Counted from the first letter of the stretch, positions 25,187 through 34,541 are shown. The stretch is 64,000 nucleotides of DNA from Nitrospira sp. (GCA_009594995.1 VOPR01000036.1:1-64000), one strand, 5' to 3'. A program made the numbers and translations. Notes: a model not told the origin generated them from the letters alone.

Positions 25187-26869
25187 ATGACCGATCTGGA
25201 GTTAGCTCGTTCTGTCACTCATAAGCACATTTTTGAAGTCGCACAAGCTTTAGGCATTCCTTCCGAGGATCTCATTCCATTCGGACGATACAAAGCCAAA
25301 ATTGCCCCCAGCTTTGCTGAGCGGGTAAAGAGCCGGCCGTTGGGACGGTATATTCTGGTCACGGCTATCAACCCGACGCCTCTGGGCGAGGGGAAGACGA
25401 CAACGTCCGTCGGATTGAGCATGGGGTTGTGCCGGCTGGGTCACCAGGCGGCCGTGACGTTACGACAGCCCTCACTCGGGCCGGTCTTTGGCATCAAGGG
25501 CGGAGGGACCGGTGGCGGGCGTGCACAGGTCTGGCCCATGGAAGATATCAATCTGCATTTCACTGGGGACGCGCATGCGGTTTCCGCAAGTCATAATCTC
25601 TTGTCCGCCTTTGTCGATAACCATCTGTTTCACGGAAATGCGCTCAATGTCGATCCGAAAGAGATCAGATGGCCTCGCACGCTTGGGGTGAGTGATCGCG
25701 CGCTGCGCGACATTCTCCTGGGAGAGGAAACCGGGCGAAGGCCGGGAAAGTTTGTGATTACCGAGGCGTCGGAAATCATGGCGGTGCTGGCCCTGGCAAC
25801 CGACCATGCAGATCTTCGCCAACGCCTCGGGAGAATTCTGGTGGGCCTGACAGAGGGTGGGAAGATGGTCCGTGCTGAGAAATTTGGCTGCGCTGGCTCC
25901 ATGGCCGTCTTGCTGAAGGATGCCTTGTTGCCGAATCTCGTGCAGACGCTGGAAGGCACTCCAGCGTTTGTTCATGCCGGCCCCTTCGGTAACATTGCGC
26001 ATGGGAATTGTTCCATTGTTTCGGATCAATTGGCACTACGCTGCGCGGATTATGTTGTCACGGAAGCGGGCTTCGGCAGTGACCTCGGTGCAGAGAAGTT
26101 CTTCAATATCAAATGCCGCATGTCCGGTCTTCGCCCCGATGTCGGGGTGGTCGTGGCCACGTTGCGCGCGCTCAAGTTGCATGGCGGAGGCGGGACGGCG
26201 AAATCGGGGACTGCGCTTCATCCCGGCCTGACGGGACCCAATCAAGCCGCCTTGGAGAAAGGGTTTGCCAATCTCCAGCAGCACATCGCGAATGTCCGAT
26301 CGCATGGAGTGCCGGTCGTGGTGGCAGTCAATGCGTTCAAGGACGACTCACCCGCTGAATTGAATTGGGTTTGTGAGCGTGCTTTGGGGGCAGGTGCTGC
26401 TGCTGCCGCCGTGTCGACTCATTGGTCTGATGGCGGGAAAGGGGCGGAGGATCTTGCGCGCGCAGTCGTCAAGGTGGCGGCGCAAGGCGCGCAATTCAAG
26501 CACCTCTATGATGTGACCTGGCCGATCAAAAAGAAGATCGAGACCATTGCGACGACGATCTATGGCGCCGCCGGGGTGTCCTATTCGCCTCAGGCGGAGA
26601 AGGATATGGAATTGGCGACGGGGTTGGGCTTTGATCAACTTCCCATTTGCATGGCGAAGACGCCGTTGTCACTCTCTCACGATCCTGCGCTCAAGGGGCG
26701 GCCATCAGGGTTCACGGTGCCCATCCAGGAGCTACGGATTTTGGCCGGCGCTGGGTTTCTCACCGCCCTGTGTTCAGGCATCCAACTGATGCCGGGCTTG
26801 CCGAAGAAGCCGGCAGGGGAGCGTATCGATATGGATCCGCGGTCGGGCGAGATTGTGGGCCTTGCGTAG
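25187..26869 (+). CDS. fhs: Formate-tetrahydrofolate ligase
   Basis: 560 residues, the usual length. The ATP-binding P-loop is in NPTPLGEGKTTTSVGL (residues 63-78), followed by RQPSLGPVFGIKGGGTGGG, the potassium/folate-binding blocks and EAGFGSDLGAEKFFNIKCR. It makes 10-formyl-THF from formate, ATP and THF, feeding purine and Met-tRNA formylation. A GGGGGA ribosome-binding site precedes the ATG. Confidence 0.96.
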   Translation: MTDLELARSVTHKHIFEVAQALGIPSEDLIPFGRYKAKIAPSFAERVKSRPLGRYILVTAINPTPLGEGKTTTSVGLSMGLCRLGHQAAVTLRQPSLGPVFGIKGGGTGGGRAQVWPMEDINLHFTGDAHAVSASHNLLSAFVDNHLFHGNALNVDPKEIRWPRTLGVSDRALRDILLGEETGRRPGKFVITEASEIMAVLALATDHADLRQRLGRILVGLTEGGKMVRAEKFGCAGSMAVLLKDALLPNLVQTLEGTPAFVHAGPFGNIAHGNCSIVSDQLALRCADYVVTEAGFGSDLGAEKFFNIKCRMSGLRPDVGVVVATLRALKLHGGGGTAKSGTALHPGLTGPNQAALEKGFANLQQHIANVRSHGVPVVVAVNAFKDDSPAELNWVCERALGAGAAAAAVSTHWSDGGKGAEDLARAVVKVAAQGAQFKHLYDVTWPIKKKIETIATTIYGAAGVSYSPQAEKDMELATGLGFDQLPICMAKTPLSLSHDPALKGRPSGFTVPIQELRILAGAGFLTALCSGIQLMPGLPKKPAGERIDMDPRSGEIVGLA

Positions 26870-26875
26870 CTCGAG

Positions 26876-27736
26876 CTAGCGTTGCTTGAGAAACCGGAAG
26901 AATTCTGATTCCGGGCTTACAAGGATCGTGGTTCTGTCTTTGAGTGTTTTGCGATAGGCTTCCATGGTGCGAGTGAATTCAAAAAAGTGCGGATCCTGGC
27001 GATAGGCGTCCGCATAAATTTTAAAGGCCTTGGCGTCACCGCCGCCGCGTAGTTCTTCCGACTCGCGATAGGCTTCTGCAAGAATAATTTCTCGATCTTT
27101 TTCGGCTTCGGACTTGATCTTCTGGGCCTCTTCCGCCCCCTCCGCGCGATACTGCTTTGCTTGTCGCTCCCGCTCGGCCTGCATACGTGAGAAGACGGCT
27201 TTCTCGTTCTGCTCGGGAAGGTCCGCACGCTTGATCCGGACATCCTGAATTTCGATCCCATAGGCCGACGCCTTTTCGTTCGCGCGTTGAGTCACGACGG
27301 CCATCAGTTGCGCACGGGCTGACGACACAATCTCTGCCAGGTCGTGCCGGCCCAGTTCGACACGCAGCTCCGAATAGATAATGTCGTGCAAGCGCTGCAG
27401 CGCACCGCGTTGACTCTGAAAGGCTTGATACACTTTCAAGGGATCCGTGATCCGCCACTTGGCAAAGTTGTCCAGCAGCAGAGTCTTTTTGTCCTGGGTA
27501 ATGACGTCTTGTGCATTGGAGTCGTAGTCCAAGAGCCGTTTGTCGAAGTACGTGACCTCCTCGATGAACGGCACTTTCAAGTATAGTCCGCCCTCGGTCA
27601 CATTCCGCACCGGTTTCCCGAGCTGGACCACGATGGCATTTTGTGTCACATCAACAATGTAGAAGGGTGATGCGCCCAGGATAAGAAGGCCGATAATAAT
27701 GCCGACGAAGGCCAGGAGAAATCCTTGTTTGCTCAT
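26876..27736 (-). CDS. hflC: HflC, SPFH-family regulator of FtsH
   Basis: 286 residues. One N-terminal membrane helix (about 7-27), an SPFH/band-7 domain (about 28-190), then a long Glu/Ala/Arg-rich coiled coil (about 190-245, with RQAKQYRAEGAEEAQKIKSE). HflC with HflK forms a large cage around the FtsH protease in the inner membrane. It lies directly downstream of hflK with a 4-nt ATGA overlap. Confidence 0.93.
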   Translation of the reverse strand: MSKQGFLLAFVGIIIGLLILGASPFYIVDVTQNAIVVQLGKPVRNVTEGGLYLKVPFIEEVTYFDKRLLDYDSNAQDVITQDKKTLLLDNFAKWRITDPLKVYQAFQSQRGALQRLHDIIYSELRVELGRHDLAEIVSSARAQLMAVVTQRANEKASAYGIEIQDVRIKRADLPEQNEKAVFSRMQAERERQAKQYRAEGAEEAQKIKSEAEKDREIILAEAYRESEELRGGGDAKAFKIYADAYRQDPHFFEFTRTMEAYRKTLKDRTTILVSPESEFFRFLKQR

Positions 27737-28770
27737 GGCGTGCGCTCCTGTGTCGAGCCGGACGGGGCTGGTTTGGAGAATCGGTCTAAGGGCAGATACG
27801 GCAAGGTCCGGTCTCCGCCTTTCCCATCCAGAACGAACTTGTCGATGTGAGGGAGCACGTCTTCAAGTGTCTCGATATAGATCCGTTTGCTGATAATGTC
27901 CTTGGCCTGATTGTATTCCTTCAAGGTCGCCACAAAGCGATTGGCTTCTCCCTGCGCGCGATTAAGCCTCGCTTGGGCATAACCTTTGGCCTGGTTCACC
28001 AACTGAGCCGCTTCGCCCTTGGCCTTGGGCGTAATATCGTTCCGGTAGCCCTGGGCCTGGTTGATCAGCTTTTCGCGATCTTCCTTGGCATTGGTTACGT
28101 CTTTGAAAGCCGCTGCCACCGCTTCCGGCGGGTCGACATCCTGTAACTGAACCGCGGCGACCTGCACGCCGGTCTTATATTCATCCAGAATATGCTGCAG
28201 AAGTTCCTGCGTATCGTGCTGGATCTGCGCCTTGCCGGTCGTCAGCGCCTCGTCAATCTTGCTCTTGCCGATGACTTCCCGCATCGAGGCTTCCGCGGCT
28301 TTCCCGATTGTGTCGTCGATATCCGCCACATTAAACAGGTACTCGCGCGAACTCTTGATTTTATATTGAACGATGAACTCAATTGCCAAGATGTTCATAT
28401 CGCCGGTCAGCATCAACGCCTCTTGCGGTACCATCTGCTGGCGAGCCTGCCGATCAGTGCGAAAGCCGATTTCCACCCGATGCAGTTTGGCCACCTTTGG
28501 CTGCAGCACACTTTCGACGATGGGGATCTTCATGTGCGGGCCGGGATCCACGACGCGCACGGGGATGCCGAAGCGTTTCACAACCCCTTCCTCGTCCGGG
28601 GCCACAATGAATGCGCTTTGCCAGATGAGAAAAACGGTGAAGGCGACGAGGAGGAGATTGCGGAAACCACCCGTAGGAAGCAGGCTACGAAGTTGGCCCT
28701 GGGCCTGCTTGAAGGCCTGATCCAAATCATCGCCCTTCTTACTCCAAGGGTCTTTGGGGTCCCAGACCAT
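27733..28770 (-). CDS. hflK: HflK, SPFH-family regulator of FtsH
   Basis: 345 residues from ATG 28770, which opens MVWDPKDPWSKKGDDLDQAF, the usual HflK N-terminus. One membrane helix (about 38-58), band-7 domain (about 60-245, VAPDEEGVVKRFGIPVRVVDPGPH), coiled-coil stalk with NQAQGYRNDITPKAKGEAA and a C-terminal Pro-rich tail. A TTG 39 nt upstream could extend it but gives no family match. Transcribed ahead of hflC; divergent from arsR with about 140 nt between starts. Confidence 0.93.
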   Translation of the reverse strand: MVWDPKDPWSKKGDDLDQAFKQAQGQLRSLLPTGGFRNLLLVAFTVFLIWQSAFIVAPDEEGVVKRFGIPVRVVDPGPHMKIPIVESVLQPKVAKLHRVEIGFRTDRQARQQMVPQEALMLTGDMNILAIEFIVQYKIKSSREYLFNVADIDDTIGKAAEASMREVIGKSKIDEALTTGKAQIQHDTQELLQHILDEYKTGVQVAAVQLQDVDPPEAVAAAFKDVTNAKEDREKLINQAQGYRNDITPKAKGEAAQLVNQAKGYAQARLNRAQGEANRFVATLKEYNQAKDIISKRIYIETLEDVLPHIDKFVLDGKGGDRTLPYLPLDRFSKPAPSGSTQERTP

Positions 28771-28874
28771 GTCGTGGCTCAATTCTGTAAGTGATGGCAA
28801 AGATGCCAACGGGTCACCTTAGCAAAGTGAGCCCCTGTGAGCAATACATAAGATGGTCAGGATTATGGTCAGGA

Positions 28875-28904
28875 TTGACGTATCAACTTTTGTTGATATA
28901 TATT
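28875..28904 (+). promoter_or_regulatory. arsR promoter with ArsR operator in the spacer
   Basis: TTGACG (28875-28880), 18 nt, TATATT (28899-28904). The spacer is filled by TATCAAC-TTTT-GTTGATA (28881-28898), a perfect inverted repeat matching the ArsR box ATCAA-N6-TTGAT. Repressor bound here would block RNA polymerase. The ATG at 28911 is 6 nt past the -10, with no Shine-Dalgarno sequence. Confidence 0.8.
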
Positions 28905-28910
28905 TTCTCC

Positions 28911-29231
28911 ATGAAAGGAAGCGCAGTAAGAAATTCGGCACGGGCGGCAGAGCTGTTTCATGCGCTTGCGGATGAAACCCGCCTGGGAATCCTCGATGAG
29001 CTGAAAAGCGGGGAGCGCTGTGTGTGCGAATTGACCGATTGTCTCCAGGCTGGACAGTCCCGGCTTTCCTTTCATTTGAAGGTGCTCAAAGACGCCGGGC
29101 TCATTCAGGATCGGCGCGATGGACGCTGGATGTATTACACCGTGAACAGCGAAGCCCTGGCTGAACTCGACGAAGTAGTCGAATCTCTCAAGCAAGCCAG
29201 GAAGGCGCGTCGCGCCCCAAGTTGCTGTTGA
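28911..29231 (+). CDS. arsR: ArsR family arsenite-responsive repressor
   Basis: 106 residues, winged-helix repressor of the SmtB/ArsR family. The metalloid site is C37-V-C39-E-L-T-D-C44 at the start of the recognition region, followed by QSRLSFHLKVLKDAGLI and the wing RRDGRWMYYTVN. As(III) binding should release the operator. The C-terminus ends in a Cys pair (PSCC) that could add a metal contact. The start at ATG 28911 is right at the promoter; an in-frame start far upstream overlaps hflK and contains the operator, so it was rejected. Leads the arsR-arsM-acr3-arsC operon. Confidence 0.93.
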   Translation: MKGSAVRNSARAAELFHALADETRLGILDELKSGERCVCELTDCLQAGQSRLSFHLKVLKDAGLIQDRRDGRWMYYTVNSEALAELDEVVESLKQARKARRAPSCC

Positions 29232-29247
29232 TTTTGTGTGCCTGACA

Positions 29248-29265
29248 TATCAATAAAAATTGATT
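29248..29265 (+). promoter_or_regulatory. Second ArsR-type operator inside the operon
   Basis: ATCAA (29249-29253), N6, TTGAT (29260-29264), the same spacing as the operator before arsR. It lies in the 48-nt gap between arsR and arsM, just before the arsM ribosome-binding site GGAGGGG. I see no good core promoter here, so it may act as a roadblock or a second repressor reservoir. Confidence 0.65.
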
Positions 29266-29279
29266 GATCGGAGGGGAAC

Positions 29280-30104
29280 ATGGATGCACAAGCGATTCGC
29301 AATCTGGTGAAAGAGAAGTACGGCGAAGCAGCTGCGAGAGCAAAAACAGGAGGCAGTTCCTGCTGCGGAGCCTCTCCTGCGCTGATGAATGTCGATCCGA
29401 TCACGTCCAACCTGTATTCAGATCAGGAGCGCCAAGGGTTGCCGGCGGATGCCGTGGCGGCCTCGCTGGGCTGCGGGAACCCCACGGCTCTGGCTGAACT
29501 CCATGCCGGTGAGACGGTGTTGGATCTTGGCTCCGGTGGCGGGATCGACGTGTTGCTCTCTGCTAGGCGAGTTGGTCCAACGGGAAAAGCCTATGGGCTG
29601 GATATGACCGATGAGATGTTGGCGCTGGCCAGAGAAAATCAGCGCGCGGCCGGCGTAGAGAATGTCGAGTTCTTGAAGGGTGAAATCGAGCAGATCCCGC
29701 TGCCGGATCGTTCCGTGGATGTGATCATCAGCAATTGCGTGGTCAATTTGTCCGGGGAAAAGGAGCGCGTGCTGGCGGAGGCCTTTCGCGTCCTGCGTCC
29801 GGGCGGCCGGCTGGCCTTGTCCGACATTGTGGTGCGGGGGGCGGTTCCTTCGGAGATCCGACGCAATCTTGAATTGTGGGCCGGTTGTGTCGCCGGAGCG
29901 CTGGAGGAGACGGAGTATCGGGCCATGCTGTCCCAGGCGGGGTTCGTGGAGATCGGGATCGAGCCGACGCGCATCTATCAGGCCGATGACGTGAAGGAAT
30001 TGCTGGTCGGCACAGAGCTTTCCACTGATCTGCTCGTGGCTCAAGTCGAGGGCAAGTTCATGAGTGCCTTCATTCGAGCCAAGAAGCCGGCCGTGACGGC
30101 TTAA
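29280..30104 (+). CDS. arsM: Arsenite S-adenosylmethionine methyltransferase ArsM
   Basis: 274 residues. The SAM-binding motif is [20 protein letters not shown] (81-100). Conserved ArsM cysteines are present: C65 (SLGCGNP), C153 ([10 protein letters not shown]) and C203 (WAGCVAGAL), with an additional C28-C29 pair near the N-terminus. It methylates As(III) stepwise to mono-, di- and volatile trimethyl species, a detoxification route. It is co-transcribed with arsR and acr3 (37-nt gap to acr3). Confidence 0.93.
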   Translation: MDAQAIRNLVKEKYGEAAARAKTGGSSCCGASPALMNVDPITSNLYSDQERQGLPADAVAASLGCGNPTALAELHAGETVLDLGSGGGIDVLLSARRVGPTGKAYGLDMTDEMLALARENQRAAGVENVEFLKGEIEQIPLPDRSVDVIISNCVVNLSGEKERVLAEAFRVLRPGGRLALSDIVVRGAVPSEIRRNLELWAGCVAGALEETEYRAMLSQAGFVEIGIEPTRIYQADDVKELLVGTELSTDLLVAQVEGKFMSAFIRAKKPAVTA

Positions 30105-30141
30105 TTCTGCTGGGCAACGCGGGTACGAAGGAGCAGGAGCT

Positions 30142-31236
30142 ATGGAACTCGCATTATCGGTCGCTGAGCCGCAGGTGGCTACGAAGCGGCTATCGTTCTT
30201 TGAGCGCTATCTGACCCTCTGGGTGGCGCTCTGCATGGTGGCCGGTGTTGTGATCGGGCAGGCGCTGCCCGGTCTGGTGTCGAGCCTGCGAGCGGCTGAA
30301 ATCGGACAAGGCAGCCACATCAACCTGCCGATCGCCCTGCTCATCTGGTTGATGATCGTGCCGATGATGATGAAGGTCGAGTTTGCTGCCGTGCGTGACG
30401 TGGGCAAGCGGCCCGTCGGACTGCTGATTACCCTGTTCGTGAATTGGGTGGTGAAGCCCTTCTCCATGGCGTTCTTCGCCTGGGTGTTTTTCCGGTACCT
30501 GTTCTCAGCCTGGATCTCACCCGCCGAGGCCGATCAATACATTGCGGGCACTATTATCCTGGCTGCGGCGCCCTGCACTGCGATGGTGTTTGTGTGGAGC
30601 TATCTGACGGACGGGGATCCCGCCTACACACTCGTCCAGGTGGCGGTAAACGACCTGATCATGCTCGTGCTGTTTGTCCCGATTGTCGGGTTGCTGGTGA
30701 GCGGCGCATCCTCGTTGGCTGTGCCGTTCGATGTGCTGCTGTACTCGGTGGCGATTTTTATCGTCATTCCGCTGATCGTCGGCGCCGGGCTCCGGCTCTG
30801 GCTGGTGCGCCGGTATGGGCTGGCGTGGATGGAGAAGCAATGTCTGCCTCGATTCGCGCCGGTGACGATGGCGGCGCTGCTCCTCACGTTGGTGTGTATT
30901 TTCGCGTTTCAGTCGCAAAACATCCTGGGCAAGACCGTCCACGTCGCGTTGATCGCGGTGCCGATTCTCCTGCAAGTCTACATGAATTCCTCGCTGGCCT
31001 ATGGCCTGATGCACCGGTGGCGGGTTCCCTATGCGATCGCCGCGCCGGGCGCGCTCATCGGTGCCAGCAACTTTTTCGAGTTGGCCGTGGCGACCGCTAT
31101 CGCCCTGTTCGGGCCGGACTCCGGTGCCGCGTTGGCCACGGTGGTCGGGGTGTTGGTGGAGGTCCCGGTCATGTTGTCCGTCTGCAGTGTCTGCAACAAG
31201 ACCAGGCATTGGTTTAATCAGGAGGTCGGCGCATGA
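30142..31236 (+). CDS. acr3: Arsenite efflux permease Acr3
   Basis: 364 residues, ten predicted membrane helices, of the bile acid/arsenite/riboflavin transporter superfamily. The essential Cys lies in helix 4 (AAAPCTAMVFVWSYL), followed by GDPAYTLVQVAVNDLIML and the C-terminal SNFFELAVATAIALFG motif. It exports arsenite using the proton gradient. Strong GGAG ribosome-binding site; its stop overlaps arsC as ATGA. Confidence 0.95.
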   Translation: MELALSVAEPQVATKRLSFFERYLTLWVALCMVAGVVIGQALPGLVSSLRAAEIGQGSHINLPIALLIWLMIVPMMMKVEFAAVRDVGKRPVGLLITLFVNWVVKPFSMAFFAWVFFRYLFSAWISPAEADQYIAGTIILAAAPCTAMVFVWSYLTDGDPAYTLVQVAVNDLIMLVLFVPIVGLLVSGASSLAVPFDVLLYSVAIFIVIPLIVGAGLRLWLVRRYGLAWMEKQCLPRFAPVTMAALLLTLVCIFAFQSQNILGKTVHVALIAVPILLQVYMNSSLAYGLMHRWRVPYAIAAPGALIGASNFFELAVATAIALFGPDSGAALATVVGVLVEVPVMLSVCSVCNKTRHWFNQEVGA

Positions 31237-31673
31237 AGGCACGAGTGGCATTCCTCTGTACCGGCAACTCCGCGCGCAGTCAGATGGCGGAAGGGTGGTT
31301 GCGGCATCTGGCAGGCGATCGGTTTGACGTGTTCAGCGCGGGCACTCACCCGGTAGGCTTGAATCCCGGCTCGGTCGAGGCGATGGCCGAGGTCGGCATC
31401 GATATTTCCGCACAGCGTTCGAAGCATGTGTCGGAATTGATGACGCAGCCGTTCGACCACGTGATCACGGTCTGTGATCGAGCCAAGGAATCCTGCCCGA
31501 GATGGCCGGGGCCCACACATCTGTTGCATTGGAGTTTTGACGATCCGGCGGCAGCCGTCGATTCGGACGAAGCCCGGCGACAGCTCTTTCGACGAGTGCG
31601 GAACGAGATTCTTGGACGGATCAAGGGCTTCCTGGCGCAGGAGACAGCGTCACTCGCCTCAGGTCCTCGCTAG
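31233..31673 (+). CDS. arsC: Arsenate reductase, thioredoxin-coupled (LMW-PTP fold)
   Basis: 146 residues. The phosphatase-type loop C9-TGNSARS16 is followed by the two further redox cysteines C81 and C88 (CDRAKESCPRW), the three-Cys arrangement of Bacillus/Staphylococcus ArsC that cycles with thioredoxin. It turns As(V) into As(III) for Acr3 or ArsM. It overlaps acr3 by 4 nt, and its end overlaps arsS on the other strand by 4 nt. Confidence 0.94.
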   Translation: MKARVAFLCTGNSARSQMAEGWLRHLAGDRFDVFSAGTHPVGLNPGSVEAMAEVGIDISAQRSKHVSELMTQPFDHVITVCDRAKESCPRWPGPTHLLHWSFDDPAAAVDSDEARRQLFRRVRNEILGRIKGFLAQETASLASGPR

Positions 31674-32707
31674 GTCACGGCGCCGCCGCAGGATGAACCG
31701 GATCCGGCCGTGCACCCATAGCAATGATTCCTGGTCACGATCTGCCGGTGGTGCAGGTGTGCGGGATCGAAGTTCCGAATGTGCCGGGGTGTCCCTTCCG
31801 AGACAGGCAATTCCAACATCTGATTGAAGTCGCAATCGTAGAGGGTGCCGTCCCATCCGACCGACAGGGTATAGCGGCACATGACGCCCGCCGCTGCGGC
31901 CGGGTTGAAGGCTGCGGCAAGCCGTTCCATGTAGCCTTCGTAGTTCCCGCTTTCAATCAGGAACTCCAGAAATCGGCTGATAGGCATATTGGTGATGGTG
32001 TAGAGGTGCGTGAAGCTGACGCCATGACGAGTGGCCAGCTCTTTCCGGAACTTCGCCTCGATCCCTTCCTGCTTCGGCGGAAGAAAGGCGCCGACCGGGT
32101 TATACACCAGGTTCAGCGTCAGCCCGCTCCCTTCCTTGCCGTAGCCCAGCCGATTCAATAATTGAAGCGCCTCAATCGACTTCTCGAAAATACCCTCGCC
32201 GCGCTGGGCATCTGTCTGTGTCGCCTGATAGGAGGGCAGCGACGCAATGACCTCCACGCGATGTTGCGCGAGAAACTCGCCTAGGTCGGCTTGCGAGGGC
32301 AGGAGCAGTACGGAAAGATTGCAGCGATCCAGCACCTGGCGGCCTAACGATCGGGCCTGTTCGACGAGCCAGCGAAAGTGCGGATTGAGCTCCGGTGCGC
32401 CGCCGGTGATATCCACGGTGGGAATATCCGTGCGAGCCAGCGCCTGGAGACAGAGATCGAGGGTATCTTTCGACATGACCTCCGTCCGGTCGGGTCCGGC
32501 GTCGACGTGACAGTGTCGACAGGTTTGGTTGCACAGCTTTCCCAGGTTGAGTTGGAGCGTCGTGATACCGGTGGCGCGAAGTGGATAGAGTCCAATATTA
32601 TCGAGGGCCGTCTCGAACGGCTGACAGGCCGTTGTCTGGGCCAGGAGGCGCAGTTGCTCTGAGGCAGCGGCAAGCGGATCCCGTCGAGCGAGCAGGCTTA
32701 GACCCAT
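31670..32707 (-). CDS. arsS: Radical SAM protein ArsS (arsenosugar biosynthesis)
   Basis: 345 residues. Radical SAM cluster motif C59-x3-C63-x2-C66 (CNQTCRHCH), with the ITGGAPELNPHF SAM-binding segment and a C-terminal Cys-rich region (HCYGCTAGSGSSCGG) as in SPASM-like proteins of the ArsS/DUF3641 group. Cyanobacterial ArsS joins an adenosyl group to dimethylarsenite on the way to oxo-arsenosugars. It lies 33 nt after a second ArsM-like gene, which would supply the methylated arsenic. AAAGGG ribosome-binding site present. Confidence 0.9.
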   Translation of the reverse strand: MGLSLLARRDPLAAASEQLRLLAQTTACQPFETALDNIGLYPLRATGITTLQLNLGKLCNQTCRHCHVDAGPDRTEVMSKDTLDLCLQALARTDIPTVDITGGAPELNPHFRWLVEQARSLGRQVLDRCNLSVLLLPSQADLGEFLAQHRVEVIASLPSYQATQTDAQRGEGIFEKSIEALQLLNRLGYGKEGSGLTLNLVYNPVGAFLPPKQEGIEAKFRKELATRHGVSFTHLYTITNMPISRFLEFLIESGNYEGYMERLAAAFNPAAAAGVMCRYTLSVGWDGTLYDCDFNQMLELPVSEGTPRHIRNFDPAHLHHRQIVTRNHCYGCTAGSGSSCGGAVT

Positions 32708-32740
32708 CGGATCACCCTTTCCTCATCGGCAGCATGACGC

Positions 32741-33928
32741 TCAGCAACAACCGCCGGTCGGGCTGCAGGCGACTTCCGTGCCGTCTACACCTGCCGAGGC
32801 TCGCTGGTAGATTGTGAAGTGAGGCCGATAGGCGTCCTGAGTCAGGACTTGAAGAGTTTTGGAACAGATTTCCAATGGCACGCCACGGTAATACTGGTGA
32901 TGATCGTCGTCCTCGGCGCTGATGATCGGTCCGGTGAGAATCGCATAGGCGCCTTGCCAGACGCAGGGCTTCTGCTCAGGAAGAATCGCGCACCAGCGTG
33001 AATCGGTGGCGGTGAGTGTGACGGGCTCGGGGCCGAGAAGAAACAGCGAATGAAGCGGTTCGCTTTGTAACAGTTGCGCGCTATGGCCATCGATGCGTTG
33101 AGGCACGCCGCGTTCGTACCGTTGTCCCAATTCGTCCGTCACGCTTGAGAAGGGGCCTCGGAGCGTGGCATAAGACGACGCCTTTTCGTCGGTGATGTCT
33201 GGAAACTTGTATCCGGTGAGCGTCACCGAGAGGAAATGGATGCCGTCGATCGACTGCCAGGGTGTCGACTTGATCTGATGGACCGCGCGGAAGCCGGCAT
33301 CGACCATCCCGCCGATGTAGTCCTGCACCTGCAAGGCGCCGGACAGGCAGTCGCCCCACTTGGCGGCATCATGCACCAGGTATTGCGGCACAACCTGATC
33401 CGACACGATGTCGGAAATCGTAAACCGGCCTCCGGGCTTGATCACGCGGTACATCTCGCGAAAGACCTTCCGCTTGTCCGGCGCCAGATTGATCACACAG
33501 TTGGAAATGATCAGATCGACGCTGGCGTCTTCCACCGGCATGGCATCGGCCATCCCCTTGCGGAACTCGATATTCGAGGTCGCGTAGCCCAGGTTGCCGG
33601 CCACGATGGGCGCGTTCCGTCGCGCAATCTCCAGCATGGTGTCGGTCATATCGATCCCGATCACTCGCCCAGTGGGCCCCACCCGTCGCGCCGCTTCAAA
33701 ACAATCGATTCCGCCGCCGGAGCCGATGTCCAGGACGGTTTCGCCCGGTCGGACGGTGTTCAACCCGGCGGGAGTGCCGCAGCCGTAGGAGATGGTCAGA
33801 ACTTCTTCCGGAACAAACGATTTGAGGTCGGCAAAGTCGTACCCGGTCGGACAGCACATTTGTTCGCCGGTGGCGGCAGCGCGGGCATACCGATCGCTGA
33901 CCTTTCGGGTGATATCGTCGATGGCCAT
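32741..33928 (-). CDS. ArsM-like methyltransferase with C-terminal extension, partner of ArsS
   Basis: 395 residues. The N-terminal 250 residues are an ArsM-type methyltransferase: GYGCGTP-like C50 (SYGCGTP), SAM motif [34 protein letters not shown] and WGDCLSGAL, each close to the arsM at 29280. An extra C25-C26 pair lies near the N-terminus. The last 145 residues form a separate domain of unknown function ending CSPTGGCC, which may hold arsenic or metal. Transcribed with arsS, so it probably provides dimethylarsenite for arsenosugar formation. Confidence 0.85.
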   Translation of the reverse strand: MAIDDITRKVSDRYARAAATGEQMCCPTGYDFADLKSFVPEEVLTISYGCGTPAGLNTVRPGETVLDIGSGGGIDCFEAARRVGPTGRVIGIDMTDTMLEIARRNAPIVAGNLGYATSNIEFRKGMADAMPVEDASVDLIISNCVINLAPDKRKVFREMYRVIKPGGRFTISDIVSDQVVPQYLVHDAAKWGDCLSGALQVQDYIGGMVDAGFRAVHQIKSTPWQSIDGIHFLSVTLTGYKFPDITDEKASSYATLRGPFSSVTDELGQRYERGVPQRIDGHSAQLLQSEPLHSLFLLGPEPVTLTATDSRWCAILPEQKPCVWQGAYAILTGPIISAEDDDHHQYYRGVPLEICSKTLQVLTQDAYRPHFTIYQRASAGVDGTEVACSPTGGCC

Positions 33929-34064
33929 AAAGATCCTCGGATTGGGAAAGGTAGATGCACCCGAATTGATCTATCAAGAGAAGAGGCGGCAGGTCAACAA
34001 GCAGAGTCGGGGGCAGCCCTGTCGGCCGCCCCCGCAAACTTTTGATGCAGGCACCGTCCTGTGA

Positions 34065-34541
34065 CTACTGCATCGAGGCCATTGGTTTCTCGACGATGTC
34101 GCCCTTCATCGGACCCAGCGCACCAAGGAGTTCGTTCTTTTCGCGCTCAGGCACTTTGAACTTGTTCAACGTGGCGACGAGGTCTCCGACCAGCGCGTCG
34201 AAATCGCTGCTGCTGACGCCCATGCCGGCATGGGTGCTCTTCATATCACGGCCTGTATAGGTGCAGGGGCCGCCAGAGGCCTGGCAGATTTGATCCACCA
34301 GCATCGACTTCAGTCGCGGGATGTTGGCGTTGGCAAACTTCCCATTGATGCGATTGTCCGCCGCCACGCGGCCGACGAAGTCATCCACCACTGCGGTGAT
34401 GGCGGTCTTTCCACCCAGCCGGTCATAGAGAGATTTCTCCATCGTTGCCGGGCCGGCGGGGGCCGAGCCCAGGCTGTTACAGGCCGAGACGGTCAGCGCG
34501 AGACCGAGGACCATGGCGAATGATGCAATGCGGTGAGTCAT
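34065..34541 (-). CDS. Group 1 truncated haemoglobin-like lipoprotein
   Basis: 158 residues. A lipoprotein signal ends in the lipobox VSAC (about residue 21). The mature part is a 2-on-2 globin: SLYDRLGGKTAITAVVDDFV, then the GGPCTYTGRDMKSTHAGMGV block, whose His is the proximal haem ligand, and the C-terminal helix LVGDLVATLNKFKVP. Being exported and lipid-anchored is unusual for this family, so it would act in the periplasm, perhaps binding O2 or NO. Ribosome-binding site AGGAGGAA. It stands apart from the ars genes (136-nt gap). Confidence 0.85.
   Translation of the reverse strand: MTHRIASFAMVLGLALTVSACNSLGSAPAGPATMEKSLYDRLGGKTAITAVVDDFVGRVAADNRINGKFANANIPRLKSMLVDQICQASGGPCTYTGRDMKSTHAGMGVSSSDFDALVGDLVATLNKFKVPEREKNELLGALGPMKGDIVEKPMASMQ

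Noticed and set aside
33960..33985. TTGAT-CT-ATCAA upstream of the second arsM, resembling an ArsR box
   Set aside because: The half-sites are turned outward with a 2-nt gap, not the ATCAA-N6-TTGAT arrangement seen at the two ArsR sites.
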